NCBI GenBank assembly: GCA_027924645.1
Contig: BSBN01000241.1
Coordinates: 11,928,001 to 11,992,000, forward strand
Origin: Cunninghamia lanceolata
Lineage: Eukaryota > Streptophyta > Pinopsida > Cupressales > Cupressaceae
Direction: 5' to 3'
DNA length: 64,000 nt
Within the stretch, counting starts at the first letter, position 1, and each line of letters begins with the position of its first letter. Positions 1 through 11,355 of this stretch are shown piece after piece. A model generated the notes under the pieces. The model was given only the letters and a program-made list of their open reading frames with translations. It did not search any database and was not told where the DNA came from. The position numbers and the translations under genes are program-made.

Positions 1-1911
1 GGCATCCAACAATTTTATGGAGCCCTTGTGCTGCCCACTGTATTGACCTTCTTCTTGAGGACATTGGAAAAATAAGCTGGGTGAAGAATGTGGTTGAAGA
101 GGCAAGAAATATCAAAAAATACATCTACAACCACACATGGGTCCTAAATCTTATGAGAGAGTACACTGGTGGCAAGGAGCTCACACGATCAGGAGTCACA
201 CGCTTTGCCACTAATTTCCTTACCTTGTAGAGTATAGCAGCATTATTGCCCCACCTTAGGCGCATGTTTGTGTGCGAAAGGTGGTTGGAGAGTCCTTATC
301 ATAGGAATCCGGAAGCAAAGAGGGTCGTGAAGGCAGTTATGATGGTGACATGGAAAAAGTCATGGAGGAGATCATCAAGGTAAGTTTTCAAATACTAATT
401 TTTATTTTTATTTTTATTTGCTAATGTTAAAATTTGCTGATTTTGTAAAAAATTTATATTTATATTTGTTGAATTTCAATTACTATAATTCTCTAATTTT
501 ATTTTCATCCACTATTGATTTAGGTGTCAGAACTGTTGGTTAGGGTTCTACGATTGGTGGATGGGAATCAAAAGCCCATGGGGTATCTATATGAGGCCAT
601 GGATAAGGCCAAAGAGGCCATTCAGCATTTGTATGGGTCGAATAAAACAAAATATGAACCCATATGGTGCATCATTGATCGGAGGTGGAATCGACAACTC
701 CACCAACATATTCATGCTGCTGGTTACTATTTGAACCCCGGGTTTTTCTTCTTCATTCAAAGCAGATGCAGAGGTTAAGCTTGGCCTGAACACATGCATG
801 GAGAGGTTGGTCTTTGATGATAACCTTCAAGACATCATACTCGATGAGTTACAGGCCTATAAGAATGCGGATGGGCCTTTTTTTTTTCTTCAAGAGATGC
901 CACTCCTAGGAGATCCACTCTGCAACTAGGTAAAAAATATATGTTTATTTTTCATTTACTATTTATTTTAATTTTTAAGTTTACTATAATCCTTACAAAG
1001 TTATAAATGTTATCCTTGCATATTTATGGTGGGATGATTATGGTTCCTCAACGCCTAATCTTCAAAAGATAGCCATCCGGATTGTATCCCAGCCTTGTAG
1101 TGCATCCAGTTGTGAGCGCAACTGGAGTGTTTTTGAGGCCATTCACACAAAGAAGCGCAACAGGTTGACTCAAAAGCGCTTAAATGACCTTGTCTATGTG
1201 CGGTACAACCTTCGGTTACATGAGAAGAAGGTAGAAGGCCAAGAATCATATCAGGCATTGGACCTTGACGACATTGATCCATATTCAGATTGGATTGCTG
1301 AGGATGTTGATGATGATCCATCACATGATGATGATGATATAGCTGCTATGGAGAGGGATATAGCTGAATGGCAAGCGAATGTCCTAGCATATGAGGATTC
1401 AAAGGCAAAGTCAGATGATTATATTGATTTGCCATCAGGGGCGTGTTCCTCACATGTACTGCTTGATCCTATAGATGAGGATCCTGTTGAGGATACCCCA
1501 TCTATACCCAGCCGAGCCACATTCGCACCACCCACAAAGAGAAACAAAACTCTTTTGAGATTTAGTCGTAGAAGAAATTTATGATTTATATTTTCTAGTG
1601 ATAATGGAACTCTTCTTTTGGTCTATGATAGGTATTATCAAACTGGAATTTCATATGTATTCGAAGGTTGACCTCTTTTTTTTGTCTATGATATGTATTA
1701 AACTCTTAATATTGATTTATATATGAAGGAAATCAGCAATGCATTCTAAAATTTCAGAAATGTGTGTTTTTTAAGAATATTTTTATAAAATTATGCATTT
1801 TTAAATGTTCGATAAATTTGCCGAGTTTTTCCCCGAGTTTTTGCCAAGTCCCGAGTTTTTAAAAATTTTGGGTCTGCCGAGTTTTTGCCGAGTCCGAGTT
1901 TTTCAACTATG
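1..1911 (+). mobile_element. hAT DNA transposon, 3' part (hAT-1)
   Basis: The element enters from the left edge and probably ends at 1911. The last bases read as a hAT-type terminus on the opposite strand (CATAGTTGAAAAACTCGG). The final 100 bases carry several copies of a GCCGAGTTTTT-like subterminal motif, as expected for transposase binding sites. The 5' end and the matching target duplication lie outside the window, so the boundary rests on the terminus alone. It belongs to the same family as the truncated hAT at 41654-43992, by similarity of the encoded transposase. Confidence 0.75.
3..1584 (+). pseudogene. hAT transposase (DUF659 / hAT dimerisation type), broken
   Basis: Three exon-like blocks are visible: 3 to about 379, 524 to about 928, and 1027-1584, separated by AT-rich GT...AG introns. 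Block 1 contains the motif SPCAAHCIDLLLEDIGKI, typical of the catalytic core of plant hAT transposases. Block 2 has the CIIDRRWNRQLHQHIHAAGYYLNP stretch (written here only to identify the family) before a frameshift near 740. Block 3 begins WWDDYG and contains CERNWSVFEAIHTKKRNRL, the C-terminal dimerisation domain, followed by an acidic tail ending at 1584. Block 1 has an in-frame TAG near 230 and a frameshift near 340, so it is inactive. The N-terminal BED finger is off the window. Confidence 0.85.
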
Positions 1912-2321
1912 GTCTTTACCACCTCTACTCTGCCATTCTAGTAATTAATTTGTATTTGTAGGTAATTTCTCATTCCCATTTACTATTCCCCACAAGTTCT
2001 TGTTCATCAGCTGCATTTACATTTTTACTTTCCAAGTGTGGACACTGAGGCTAGATTTTTTTCTGATGGAATTTCTGTTCTTAGAAAAAAAAAATTTGAA
2101 TCAACTTTTATAAACTCAGATTTTTACACAAGAAATAGACTAGGGATTGGTAGATTTAAATACCCACAAAATCTTGATTCAAACACTCTTGCTTACGGAT
2201 TCTACACGTGCCCTAGCTGCAACCTTGCAACAAATGAAAACTCAACCCACGAGTTTCAATAGTCTTGTGACACAACCTCTACAACTCATGATTTTCCTTT
2301 GCTCTAGCGACTGCTATTTCT
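1912..2321. other. Unique AT-rich spacer
   Basis: No gene, repeat or RNA is recognised. A 74-codon open frame at 2038-2262 has no recognisable domain and I do not call it. Confidence 0.5.
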
Positions 2322-2714
2322 CAATGTTGCATGGACACAGATACGGTATCTGATACAGATACGGCTATTTTTCAAGACACCCTAATATGGATACGGCTAG
2401 ATACGACAATCATTCAAACATATATTATTAATATATAATAAATATGAATTAAAAAATATTTTATTTTATAATGTATTGTATTAAAATAATAAAAATAAAA
2501 TTTATTATTTTATAATAATATATAAGTATATATACATTATATTTTAATATAATACATTATATAATAAAAAATATAATTATAATATGTATGTAAATTTTAA
2601 TATGTATTATAATTATATATATTAGTATTTAAATTTAATACATTTAATATTTATTAATACTTGTAATATGTTATTATAAAATAATAAATTATATTTTAAA
2701 TGTTGAATGATAAA

Positions 2715-3110
2715 TGTTGTAACCTAGGCCCTAAATCCTTAACCTTGAATAATGAGCCCTAAGCCATAAGTCCAAAGTCAATATGCTTGATTCCTTGGCC
2801 CTAGGCCTTGAAGCCTAAACCTTAAGCACTAAATTTAAAACCTAAACCTAACTACCAAATGATGAATGTTAAACCTAGGACCAAGAACCTTGAAACATAA
2901 ACCTTAGATAAACCTTGAACCCTAAACCATGAACGTTGAACCCTTGAAGTTTAAAGTTGGACCTTTAATGTGAACCCTAAACCATGCACTCTAAACCCTC
3001 AACCCTAAATGTTGAACCCTTGGCCTTCAGTCTTGAGCCCTAAATTTTTAACCTAAGCACTAAACCATGTACACAGACAATTAAAATTCAACAATTAACA
3101 ATGAACACTA
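2715..3110. repeat. Degenerate CCCTAAA-like (plant telomere-type) repeat block
   Basis: Roughly 400 bases are made of imperfect units such as CCCTAAACC, CCCTAAATCC and AACCCTAAATG, mixed with TTGAACC variants. The plant telomere unit is CCCTAAA. The units are too diverged and irregular to be a functional telomere. The block lies wholly inside the non-autonomous hAT copy 1. Confidence 0.6.
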
Positions 3111-3254
3111 ACTAAAAACTCGTAAGATATTTTTTAATCTATATTTATTATTTATTAATTATATATTTTAGTATATTATGTATTATATTAAAATATAATT
3201 TATTATTATATAACGGGAGCTACCCCCTTGGTAGCAATTCACCTAAAAATAAAA

Positions 3255-3257
<3 letters not shown>

Positions 3258-3288
<31 letters not shown>
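3258..3288. repeat. (TA)n microsatellite
   Basis: An uninterrupted alternation of AT follows an A-rich run. A short hairpin with stem GCTACC/GGTAGC sits just upstream at 3219-3235. Confidence 0.85.
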
Positions 3289-3295
<7 letters not shown>

Positions 3296-3824
3296 TTTTA
3301 TAATATCTTATAAGTATATATAATAATAAATGGTGTCGTCCGGCTACAGTTTATAATATTTAGTTTACAATAGTATATATTTTATAATAATATATTAGTT
3401 TATTATACTTATAAACAGTGTGTCCGATTACAGTGTCGTAGCCACCTACTCCCAAGACAGAATCGAAGAAAAACTATACGTTGCTTTCTCAATATCATTC
3501 AAGGTAAACAATTTCATGGATTTTAAGTCACGAAATCCATGTAAGCCGTCTCGGTGAAGTTTAGAAACGTCGACCAAAAAACATCAGAGGGCAAAGGACA
3601 TGGCAAAGGGGTTTTTTATTTTGTTTAAATATTTTGTCTACATACAACAATTTTTTTAGAACGCCAAATCCAGAAGTATCTGGCACGGCTCAAAGTTTGC
3701 CCTAGTTTTGGATACCGGAAGACACGATATTCGGCCCGTATCCTAGTCGTATTGTACCCGTGTCCATACCGGGTATGTCAATACGCATACCAAGGGAAGG
3801 CAAGGGACATATCCTACAACTCTG

Positions 3825-4587
3825 GTATTTATTTAAAAAATGGCAATTTTCTGCACACAATTTAATCACAATCATTGTTGTTTGAAGGTTACGGACACAA
3901 GCATGAATAGAAGGGCACACCAACAAACAGAAAATAACAGTCATGTCGATCAAAAGAAATTGCAAGCAAGAGATTTGTGGAACAGTCGAGGCCGGAAATC
4001 TCCGAGTTGAAGGTCGCGAACATCAATAAAATAAACGGCTATGAACACATTTGAGGTATAAAAACAATAACACAATATAATATTATGAAATATTGGAGTG
4101 ACTACTACAAAGGGATTCATCTCCTTATATAAAGTTTGCGAGATGTAACCAACAATTAAAAACATGACACTTGTCCAAAACTCTAAAAGCCAATAATAGC
4201 TAACTTCATTACACACCACCACATCACTAGGGTGACTTTATTACAAAGGGTAAACCTTATATTGTAACAAGTAGGAAAATTGTTTTTTGTGTAGAAGTGT
4301 TTTGTTGAGGGTTTTGTTCATAAACCCCTATGCATTAGCCCTGATTGGTCTCTTAATATATAAACAGATTCTGAATTTTGGATTTAACTGTTTGAGTTAA
4401 ATCTGTAATTTGGGTAAAATCTGTATTTTGTGTCAAGACACAAATTTGACTTGTATTTGTAATGAATAGATAAGTTGATTTCTGACTATAAAAGTTTATT
4501 CAAAAACCCTGTTCAAGATCTCTTTGGACATGCATAGATTAGACAGAAGAGTTAGACTTATTTAATTTCAGCTCCTTTGTTTATCAT
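3825..4587. other. Unique spacer between two small hAT elements
   Basis: Two minus-strand open frames of 87 and 90 codons (3702-3965 and 3950-4222) have no recognisable domain and no gene context, and are treated as chance. Nothing else is seen. Confidence 0.45.
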
Positions 4588-5331
4588 CTAAGTTACCGGG
4601 TTCTGCAGTTTTGCCCACCATGCCCTATGGGTTCAGTACAGGGCCAGGTACAGGGACAGAACAGCCTGGGGTTCACCCAGGGTAACCCCAGGGTGTCCCG
4701 TCCAAGATCCGAGCATATCCAAGTGAAAGTCATTGAAAAAAATGTCACAGGGGTGTTGTTATCAAGTGTTGAAAGCTCATTTTGTCATCAGTCATCACTG
4801 TTTCTGCGTGAGAATTATTATTGCAGTTGAAGGTTGACATCTAATAAAATCTTTATCTGCCTGGTTGAGGGGACACATCATGTTCATTTCAAATGGCGAT
4901 GTCCATTTTGTGTGTTTTTTTAATACAATTGTCGCCCGTGGGATTTCTCGCAGCTTTTTTTACTTCAAGTTATACATTTCAACAGTTTGCAAGTTATACA
5001 GTTGATTGTAATTTTCATTTTTATTGGCATTCGACAAATCACTGAATTATGAATATTTTCCTTTTTATAAAATATGAATTATCTAAATATTTTGTTTATT
5101 GACAATTATGAGTATTACTGTTTATTTAATTTTTAATATATATAAAATTAGAAATTATAGTTAAATATAAAATTAGAAATTATAGTTAAATATAAAATTA
5201 TAAATTATAATTATAATTTATTATATAATATATAACTATAATTACCCATACCCAGGCAAAAAAAAATTGTCGTACCAGTGTATCTGAACCCCAAACCCAT
5301 TCCCGTCCCTGTAACAAGATCGGCAACTTAG
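4588..5331. mobile_element. Non-autonomous hAT element, copy 3
   Basis: The left end is CTAAGTTACCGGGTTC and the reverse complement of the right end is CTAAGTTGCCGATCTTG, giving inverted termini with a shared CTAAGTT-R-CCG core. The flanking octamers are TTTATCAT (4580-4587) and TTTATTAT (5332-5339), 7 of 8 identical. The subterminal parts are rich in GGTAC/CAGGG and ACCCATACCC motifs, like copies 1 and 2, and the interior is AT-rich. The length is 744 bp. A 67-codon open frame inside is subterminal repeat read as protein. Confidence 0.7.
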
Positions 5332-8273
5332 TTTATTATATATATTTTGTTTAATTTTTTTATAATTTTCAAATATTAATTACACATAGTATGTGTAGCA
5401 CTCCATGCAGTGTGGAAAATTTTTTATGACCTTAGAATGGAGTCCCCTTCAGAAAGTTGGAGAAACAAACATATTTCCCAAGTCCAAATAAGTACAAAGG
5501 TGTCAATATATTTCTCAGTCATGGTTGTAAAGCTAGGATTCTAGCACATAAAAGTTGCAACTCTCCTTTTTTGCTAACAGCCTAACTCTATTGTCCGTCC
5601 TTTTAAAGTGATGTTTTTCTCTTAATTCTTTTAACAACTGCATACAATCTAGGGCTTGGACTTGAATGCATGTCTTTTCTTTCTGGACCCACTCTTTCTT
5701 ATTTGTGCAAGTTAAATGTCATACCAGAAACAATTATGACACTTTGGGCTTCAAAAAATTTAAAAAGATATTCCTTTTATTTGGAGTTTGAGGTTTGGGA
5801 ATCTCAAATGACATAATATTTAAGTTTTGCACAGGTTGTATTTCTTGTGTATTGGATAGCTCAATAGTCCTCTTGAATGATGTGTCCCACAACTAGCATC
5901 ATACGTGTTTCTTTGGGCTCATGAATTTCAACTGACAATTTACTGCCTTTCACAATGTAGCTTACAAATCCCGAATCTAATTTTTTTCTTATAACAATTT
6001 AAATTTATTCACAAATCGAGAATTCAGTGGACAAATCTGCATGAGGTTTATGTTGCATAGATTGCATTTCTTAAATCTTGAATAAAATGTTGATGTAGCG
6101 GGATTAATCAATTTCAAGACCACCTTTTAGAAACAATAATCTAAAAAGGCAACATGCATGGGGATGTGTATCTAGTAACCTCATCTCCCAAATCATAAAT
6201 CTCAGACTTGTTATTGATACATAATTACTTTAAAAGACCTATTGGGAATCTATGATTTTCATAAAGATAATGCACATCTCTGCTCATATGTGGTAGCTTT
6301 TACACCCAAAAAAACAAAATTGATTTAAGTTTTTGTCTTCTCTTAAAATTGCAAACTTACTCTTCCAACTGAAATTTTGAATACTCTAAAAACATGAATT
6401 GACAGGATTCTCCTGCAAGCACCAATTATTTTTTCTAATTGAAACCGAAAAGCTGAATTCTCAAGGACAATAATCCATGAATTAGAATGTTTGTGATTTT
6501 ACCCTACTGAACACAGTCGAAAATACAGACAAGAGAAAATGAAGAGATTGCTGTCAAAAGTTTAAAATGATGTTTAACTATCTTCCTTGGCGTAGATTAA
6601 ATAGATTTACATGAATAAGTACGAACAGATTTACAAAGATAAGGATGGGTGTTGGTTGGAAAAAGCCAAGCACATGTAATTTGTAAAATATCTCAGAACT
6701 GGGCATGCAAAATACACCTTGATCAGTCTAACTTATGTACAGTCAGTGAGGCTCCAGTGAACCGGCCTGAGTGCACATATAGGTATTACTCTCTGAAGAT
6801 AGTTACAAGGTGAGAGATCAGTCTGTGTTCTTTTACTTATTGATGTCAATGAATTGAATGCCATTGCACAATAGTCCACCAATTGTTGGACAGAAAACTC
6901 TAATCAAATATTTTCACCTCTATTCAGAATTTGAGATAAGTGTTATGACCAACCATAAGCAACAATGTCTGAAGATAAAATAAGATGCACACAGGAAATT
7001 ACTGATGAAATAGGAAGCACGCCACTAACCTGGTTTTGAATGAGGGAGCACTCTGCTACCCTCTAGACAACTAACGCTGTCTTGTAAATATATGACTGAT
7101 TTTACTGATAGCTTATGATGATTTAACAAGATTTTTATATTTTTTATCTTTTCTGCGTGACCAATGAGAATTTTTCTACATATCCCACAACCTTGGGATG
7201 CAAACAGGGGCCCAGCCCACAAGCATGAGTTTTAATAATCTTCCCACATGCTTTGAGATAATCATCACAAGACATGTGAGCTTGGGCACAGCAGTTTCCA
7301 TGGTGATTTAACCCTAGGTCTTAATTATCATGACCCTCTGCCTTTACCACTCAGTCACATCCACTAGAGATAATTTTACAAAATATTGTTCTTACTATAA
7401 ATATTATGTTTATTGTTCTTTGCATTCTTCAATTTAAGCTAACAATCCACCTTCATACCGTGAAGTTTGCACAACAATGAGTGCTATAGATAGAAGATAG
7501 GTCTTCTTCACCCAGAAACATGCCTCGAACTCTTTCTAGTCATATCATGTCAATGATTATGGATCTTAATCTTGTGCTTGTTTCTATTTAATTTGAAAAT
7601 CGCTTCATCTCATGCTCAAATTTCATCTCTAGTATCATGTATCTAAGTTGTGATTGTCAGTACCCAACATTGATTCACTACAATTTATATTAGCATCCTT
7701 GCTTATGGACTTGTACAATAAATAAATTTGTAGTGTTGAAGGTCTAAAAATTATTCTTGAGAGGGTGATAGGTAGCAGAGCTGTTGAATATTAGATTTGA
7801 TGAAGATCCTTCTTGCACTAAGAAAGTTTCCTGCTATTGTATATATTTTTAAGTATCATCTACCATTTGTATTTTGTATCTTTCATTTCTCCTATATGCT
7901 AGGTTTCTGTCATTAAAGAACTTTATTGAATTCTAAATATATAAGATATAAGCCACAAATATTGAACTAAAAGTTGTTCTACAAAATTTAGAATTATAAT
8001 ATCTAAGCCCCATAGAAGAGAATAAAACAAAAACAACTTCCACTTTTAAGTCATAACATGAAGGGGCTGAGTTTATATAATAATTTAAAAACAGAAATTA
8101 AATGAAAAAGAACTCGTGAACTAAAAATTTAACAGTCTATTACTAATTCTTGGCAATTTTCTTTTCACTTTTTCTGATATCTACACAAATGAATTAGGCT
8201 AAGATAATTCCTTAAATAATCTGAATTAAGGTTATCTATGTTATACATATAAGAAACATGAAAAACAGCTCAC
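5332..8273. other. Left-hand intron sequence of the UVR-domain gene, no recognised feature
   Basis: This stretch lies downstream of exon 3 on the gene's strand, so it should be intron 3. I looked for the next expected exon (a Val-Gly-Trp-Trp block in EXECUTER proteins) on the minus strand and found none. No transposon protein or terminus is visible. A minus-strand open stretch near 5868-5990 reads like protein for about 40 codons but matches no family I recognise. Confidence 0.5.
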
Positions 8274-8339
8274 CAATCCAGCACAAGTTACATCCCGAAG
8301 CTTTGCTGCATCTTCATAGCGTTCCTCTTCTACTGCTTT
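8274..8339 (-). CDS. UVR-domain (EXECUTER-like) chloroplast protein, exon 3
   Basis: This 66-base exon encodes 22 residues (about 176-197 of the protein) starting KAVEEERYEDAAKLRD and ending CAGL. It forms the second UVR-type helical repeat. The acceptor is TTTTGCAG and the donor is TTG then GTGAGC; both junctions are phase 0. In EXECUTER1/2 proteins the matching segment (EERY-DA--LRD-AGAGL) is followed by a Gly-Trp-Trp block, which should be in the next exon and is not in this window. Intron 2 between exons 2 and 3 is only 89 bp. The reading frame is intact, unlike every transposon gene nearby. Confidence 0.8.
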
Positions 8340-8428
8340 CTGCAAAAGTATGTATTGCATGAAGTGACAAAAACAGGATTCATTTGATTAGGCCAAAACC
8401 CAAAACCTGGAAATAAATTAAATTTTAC

Positions 8429-8545
8429 CTTTAGCTGACCAGTGACTTCATTAGCGGTATCATATGCAGTTATTTCATCAATAAGCAGTTTTAACTTAGC
8501 AGCTTCCTTGTAATTCTCACTTTTAACGGCAAATTCTAGGAGAAT
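8429..8545 (-). CDS. UVR-domain (EXECUTER-like) chloroplast protein, exon 2
   Basis: This 117-base exon encodes 39 residues (137-175), beginning ILLEFAVKSENYKEAAKLKL and ending VTGQLK. It is the first UVR-type repeat: the pattern AV--E-Y-EAAKLK is the hallmark of the UVR motif shared by UvrB/UvrC, ClpC/ClpF and EXECUTER proteins. The acceptor is CTGCAG before ATT, the donor is AAG then GTAAAA, and both junctions are phase 0. Followed by a short intron and a second similar repeat, the tandem arrangement fits EXECUTER1/EXECUTER2 better than the single motif of ClpF. EXECUTER proteins act at thylakoid membranes in singlet-oxygen retrograde signalling; that role is inferred from the family. Confidence 0.8.
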
Positions 8546-9287
8546 CTGCAGACAGAATAACAAATCCAGACAGCCCATTAGTTTCTTGTAAAAATTTAGC
8601 GGCATCCTCTTAAAGTTTTAAGTACAATCAATGATGTGTTACATAATGAAAAAAGTTCTATTTTCTACATAAGCACTGCCTCTCCTGCAATATAATTCAA
8701 ATGGCAAGAACACGAGTCCTACAAAGAGGAAATAGATGCTTTAAATATAATGAGATGCCAATCTGTGACAATTTTTCTTCTCAACATAGTCATTGGAAAA
8801 TGAAGCTCTAAAACTAAGAAAAGCACATTGTATTTAAGGATTATGTGCATCACTTTTATTTTTTCCCCAAACTCAAAGGAATTTAAGGTTATGGAACCCT
8901 AGAGCAGGAAAAATTGTTGGTGAGATGACTACTCCAAGTTGTTAAATGACCAAGCTGGGAAAACAAAAATATGACATGACTATTGAATTCAAAAATCAAA
9001 TTCAAGAATCTACTTTTCAGCCCATAGGCAATCTCCATTCTTCGGCTTCACATATATTCCCGCTACTAGAAAGTTAAACAAAACCAAAGTTAGTAGCTTT
9101 TATCATTTATCCATCATACTATTTCTTCTTTTATTATTCTGTTATGTTTGATTCAATCATGAAAAGGCACTATTGAGTAAATTCAAACAACTTTTAAGCA
9201 GAGAGATTTCCTCTTTTAAAGCACAATATTTAATAAAGAACAAGCTCTTCTTGTTTTGGCGCAATCTTTTGAGATTAGCTTTATTAC
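8546..9287. other. Intron 1 end next to exon 2, no recognised feature
   Basis: AT-rich intron sequence. The 3' untranslated tail of the minus-strand LINE may extend into its right part, but no poly-A tract or target duplication can be fixed. Confidence 0.45.
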
Positions 9288-9373
9288 TCAGAGGAAAAGG
9301 ACGAGTAAAACCATCTTGCCCAACTTTTCCAGCGCCCAATTGTCTGCTAGATCTACCACAATATTTCTTGTCC
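9288..9373 (-). pseudogene. LINE reverse-transcriptase protein, RNase H C-terminal fragment
   Basis: On the minus strand the frame reads a diverged RNase H C-terminus (NIVVDLADNWALE, compare the family pattern N-VAD-LANWAL) and ends at a TGA at 9288. It continues exactly in frame from 45468 when gypsy A and one copy of its 5-bp duplication are ignored. It is therefore the 3' end of the same LINE as 45468-47480, split by gypsy A. Confidence 0.7.
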
Positions 9374-9378
9374 TGATA

Positions 9379-10040
9379 TGATCCATAAGTATCCAAGAAA
9401 AGATAACACATCAACAAAAGGATTCGCTTCTAGAGTTTCAGGCCTCAAAACACCTCTGAAAAACTAGTAATATGTAACCGCCAGTTCCCTGAAGGGGCAG
9501 TTATAAAACTGCCAATCTGATGAAAGGGGTGGTTTGGCCTAGATTGAACATATGAGAAATTGAACCGACCAGCCTGACTTTGTCTCTTCATTTCTAGGGA
9601 AGAAGACCTTTCAGTGCATAGTTAGGGACTTCCCACACCTATAGGATGACATGTAAAGAGCAAATTAGAGCATAGGAGGCAAGTCTGAGTTTCAAAGCAA
9701 CTAGAAGAAGAGGAATCTCAGTTGAAAAATGAAGTAGCAGACTTGACAGTAAGGACAACTAAAAGTTGTATCTCTTATCTCTGTAATTATTCCTTCTAAG
9801 CAATAATAGTCAAGCAGATGCACAATTGCCGCCACCAACTGGTTTTTCCCCGTCCTGAGATTTTTCAAGATAAAAATCTCGTGTAATGTTGCAGAATTTC
9901 TTTACTTTCAGATATTTGTTTTCAGTTTCAAACAACATTTCAGCCCTCTGATTAGCTGTCATTTGAGAAATTCAAGTAGCGCAGTAATATAGGTGTGTGG
10001 TTTGTGCATTTCTACTACATAATAGAGAAATTACAGATCA
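9379..10040 (+). repeat. 5' LTR of gypsy A
   Basis: 662 bp, starting TGATCCATAAG and ending TTACAGATCA. It is alignable along its whole length with 44785-45462, sharing blocks such as CTCTTCATTTCT, GAAGTAGCAGACTT and CATTTGAGAAATTCAAGTAG. It is preceded by the duplication TGATA. Confidence 0.9.
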
Positions 10041-10043
10041 CAA

Positions 10044-10055
10044 TGGTACCAGAGC
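10044..10055 (+). other. Primer binding site of gypsy A
   Basis: TGGTACCAGAGC lies three bases after the 5' LTR. It differs by one base from TGGTATCAGAGC, the usual plant initiator-tRNA-Met primer site. Confidence 0.85.
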
Positions 10056-10090
10056 AAGTTGTTAATCCTTGGGAATTGTAAAGAAGTTGT

Positions 10091-11213
10091 ATGACAGTGA
10101 CGAAATCTTTTAAGGATAAAGAGTTGATACCTTGCAATCCAGAAATCTCTACCTGGAAGTGGAATAAGGAGGTGAGAATAGAGAACCCGCATAATTTGAT
10201 TGCACAAGAGGCCGCCTTGGAAAGCAATATGGAAAGAGTAATGCAAAACCAGAATTGGATGAGACAACAACAAGAACACATGAACCGACAACAAGAGCAG
10301 ATGTTTCAAGATCGGTCCTCTATGAACTTCATAGTACATGCCCCACCCAAAAAGTTTGGTATTGGAGAGGATGGAGAAGACATGGTTAACAAAGATACAT
10401 TCTTGGATGAGAAGCCATCAGAAAAGCTCAGTTAAAATCTAAACATGCCCAATTCAAAGTTGAAATGAAAGTGGAAATAAAACCTTTTGAAGGACAAGTA
10501 AATACTGAATTTCTAGATATTTGAATTAAGCAAATGGAGGTATATTTTAGTGTGCATAATGTCAGCGACGCACAAAAGATTATTTTGCACGTCTCAAAAT
10601 GGAAGGGCGTGCTCTTCTATGATGAAAAAGTTATTTGGCTTCTTCTAGAAAGAAGAAAAAGCCCATTGTTGCTAGTTGGGATGAGTTCAATGAGTCATTG
10701 CATAAAAATTTATATCCAATTAGGCATAAAACTAATCAAACAATTAAGTGGTGGTATTTCAAACATGTTGGTGGACAAAGTATGCAGTACTACAAAGTTC
10801 TGAAGATAAGCCATGTTGCTTGGATTGGACGTGGAAGACAAAGACATAGTAACAAAATACCTTGGAGGTCTCCACACCCATATCCAGAGAAAAATAATCA
10901 GCATTAAGCGAAAGAACTTGGATGAGGCATGTGTCCAAACATATTATATAGGGGAAGAGAAGAAGAAAGGGGAAGGAGAATCTGCAAGGCAAGGACAAAG
11001 CACCAATCAGCCCAAGAAGGAAAAATTCTTCAAGAAAGGTAATTTGGAAAGGTAAGAAGACTATTGTTGTTGTACATTAATGTAAGAATGCTAAAAAACA
11101 TTGTAGTCATTGTGTTATGGATATACATACTAACAAAAAATGTTGGAAGTGTCATCCAAGACTACACCCAAAGAATCAGGCCAAAGACGACTCCAAGAAG
11201 TCCATGATATAAC
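10091..11213 (+). pseudogene. Gypsy A gag polyprotein, broken
   Basis: Gag is spread over several frames. A 10091-10435 open frame (114 codons) has a Gln-rich coiled segment (RQQQEHMNRQQEQM). The 10635-11055 region contains the retrotransposon-gag signature SWDEFNESL---YP and later LGLDVEDKDIVTKYLGGL. A CX2CX4HX4C zinc knuckle (HCSHCVMDIHTNKKCWKCHP) lies at about 11095-11160. At least two frameshifts and several stops separate these parts. The order gag, knuckle, protease is normal for Ty3/gypsy. Confidence 0.8.
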
Positions 11214-11355
11214 TCATTGATGGGGAAGCAATTGAAGATGGTTCGAATCTAGACAAAAGGCTAAGGTGCATGGCCACAAAAGCCATAAATGTGGAAAAGG
11301 AACAAGAGGAGATGAGCAAGTTATTCCAACTCAAAGTGCAAGTCAAGAAAACAAA

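Larger units (their letters stand above)
2322..3824. mobile_element. Non-autonomous hAT element, copy 1
   Basis: The left end reads CAATGTTGCATGGACAC and the reverse complement of the right end reads CAGAGTTGTAGGATATG. These are degenerate inverted termini of the CA-R-N-GTT hAT type. The flanking octamers are CTATTTCT (2314-2321) and GTATTTAT (3825-3832), matching at 6 of 8 bases, the hAT target duplication size. Both subterminal regions are rich in GATACGG/CCGTATC motifs. The left end closely matches copy 2 at 42032. There is no transposase. The interior holds a degenerate telomere-like block (2715-3110) and a TA microsatellite near 3260. Confidence 0.75.

Noticed and set aside
1055..1324. 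89-codon minus-strand frame
   Set aside because: It is antisense to the hAT dimerisation domain, which is clearly the coding strand.
4627..4830. 67-codon frame starting MGSVQGQVQGQ
   Set aside because: It lies in the subterminal repeats of non-autonomous hAT copy 3; the repeat explains the peptide pattern.
5868..5990. Minus-strand stretch of about 40 readable codons (SGFVSYIVKGSKLSVEIHEP)
   Set aside because: It looks protein-like but has no matching family, weak splice sites and a stop; not enough to call an exon.
7025..7222. Minus-strand frame including VGWAP near 7200, considered as EXECUTER exon 4
   Set aside because: There is no acceptor before it and the expected Gly-Trp-Trp pattern does not follow.
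9374..9378. TGATATG initially taken as the start of the gypsy A LTR
   Set aside because: The 3' LTR lacks these bases and the same TGATA follows it, so they are the target duplication and the LTR starts at 9379.
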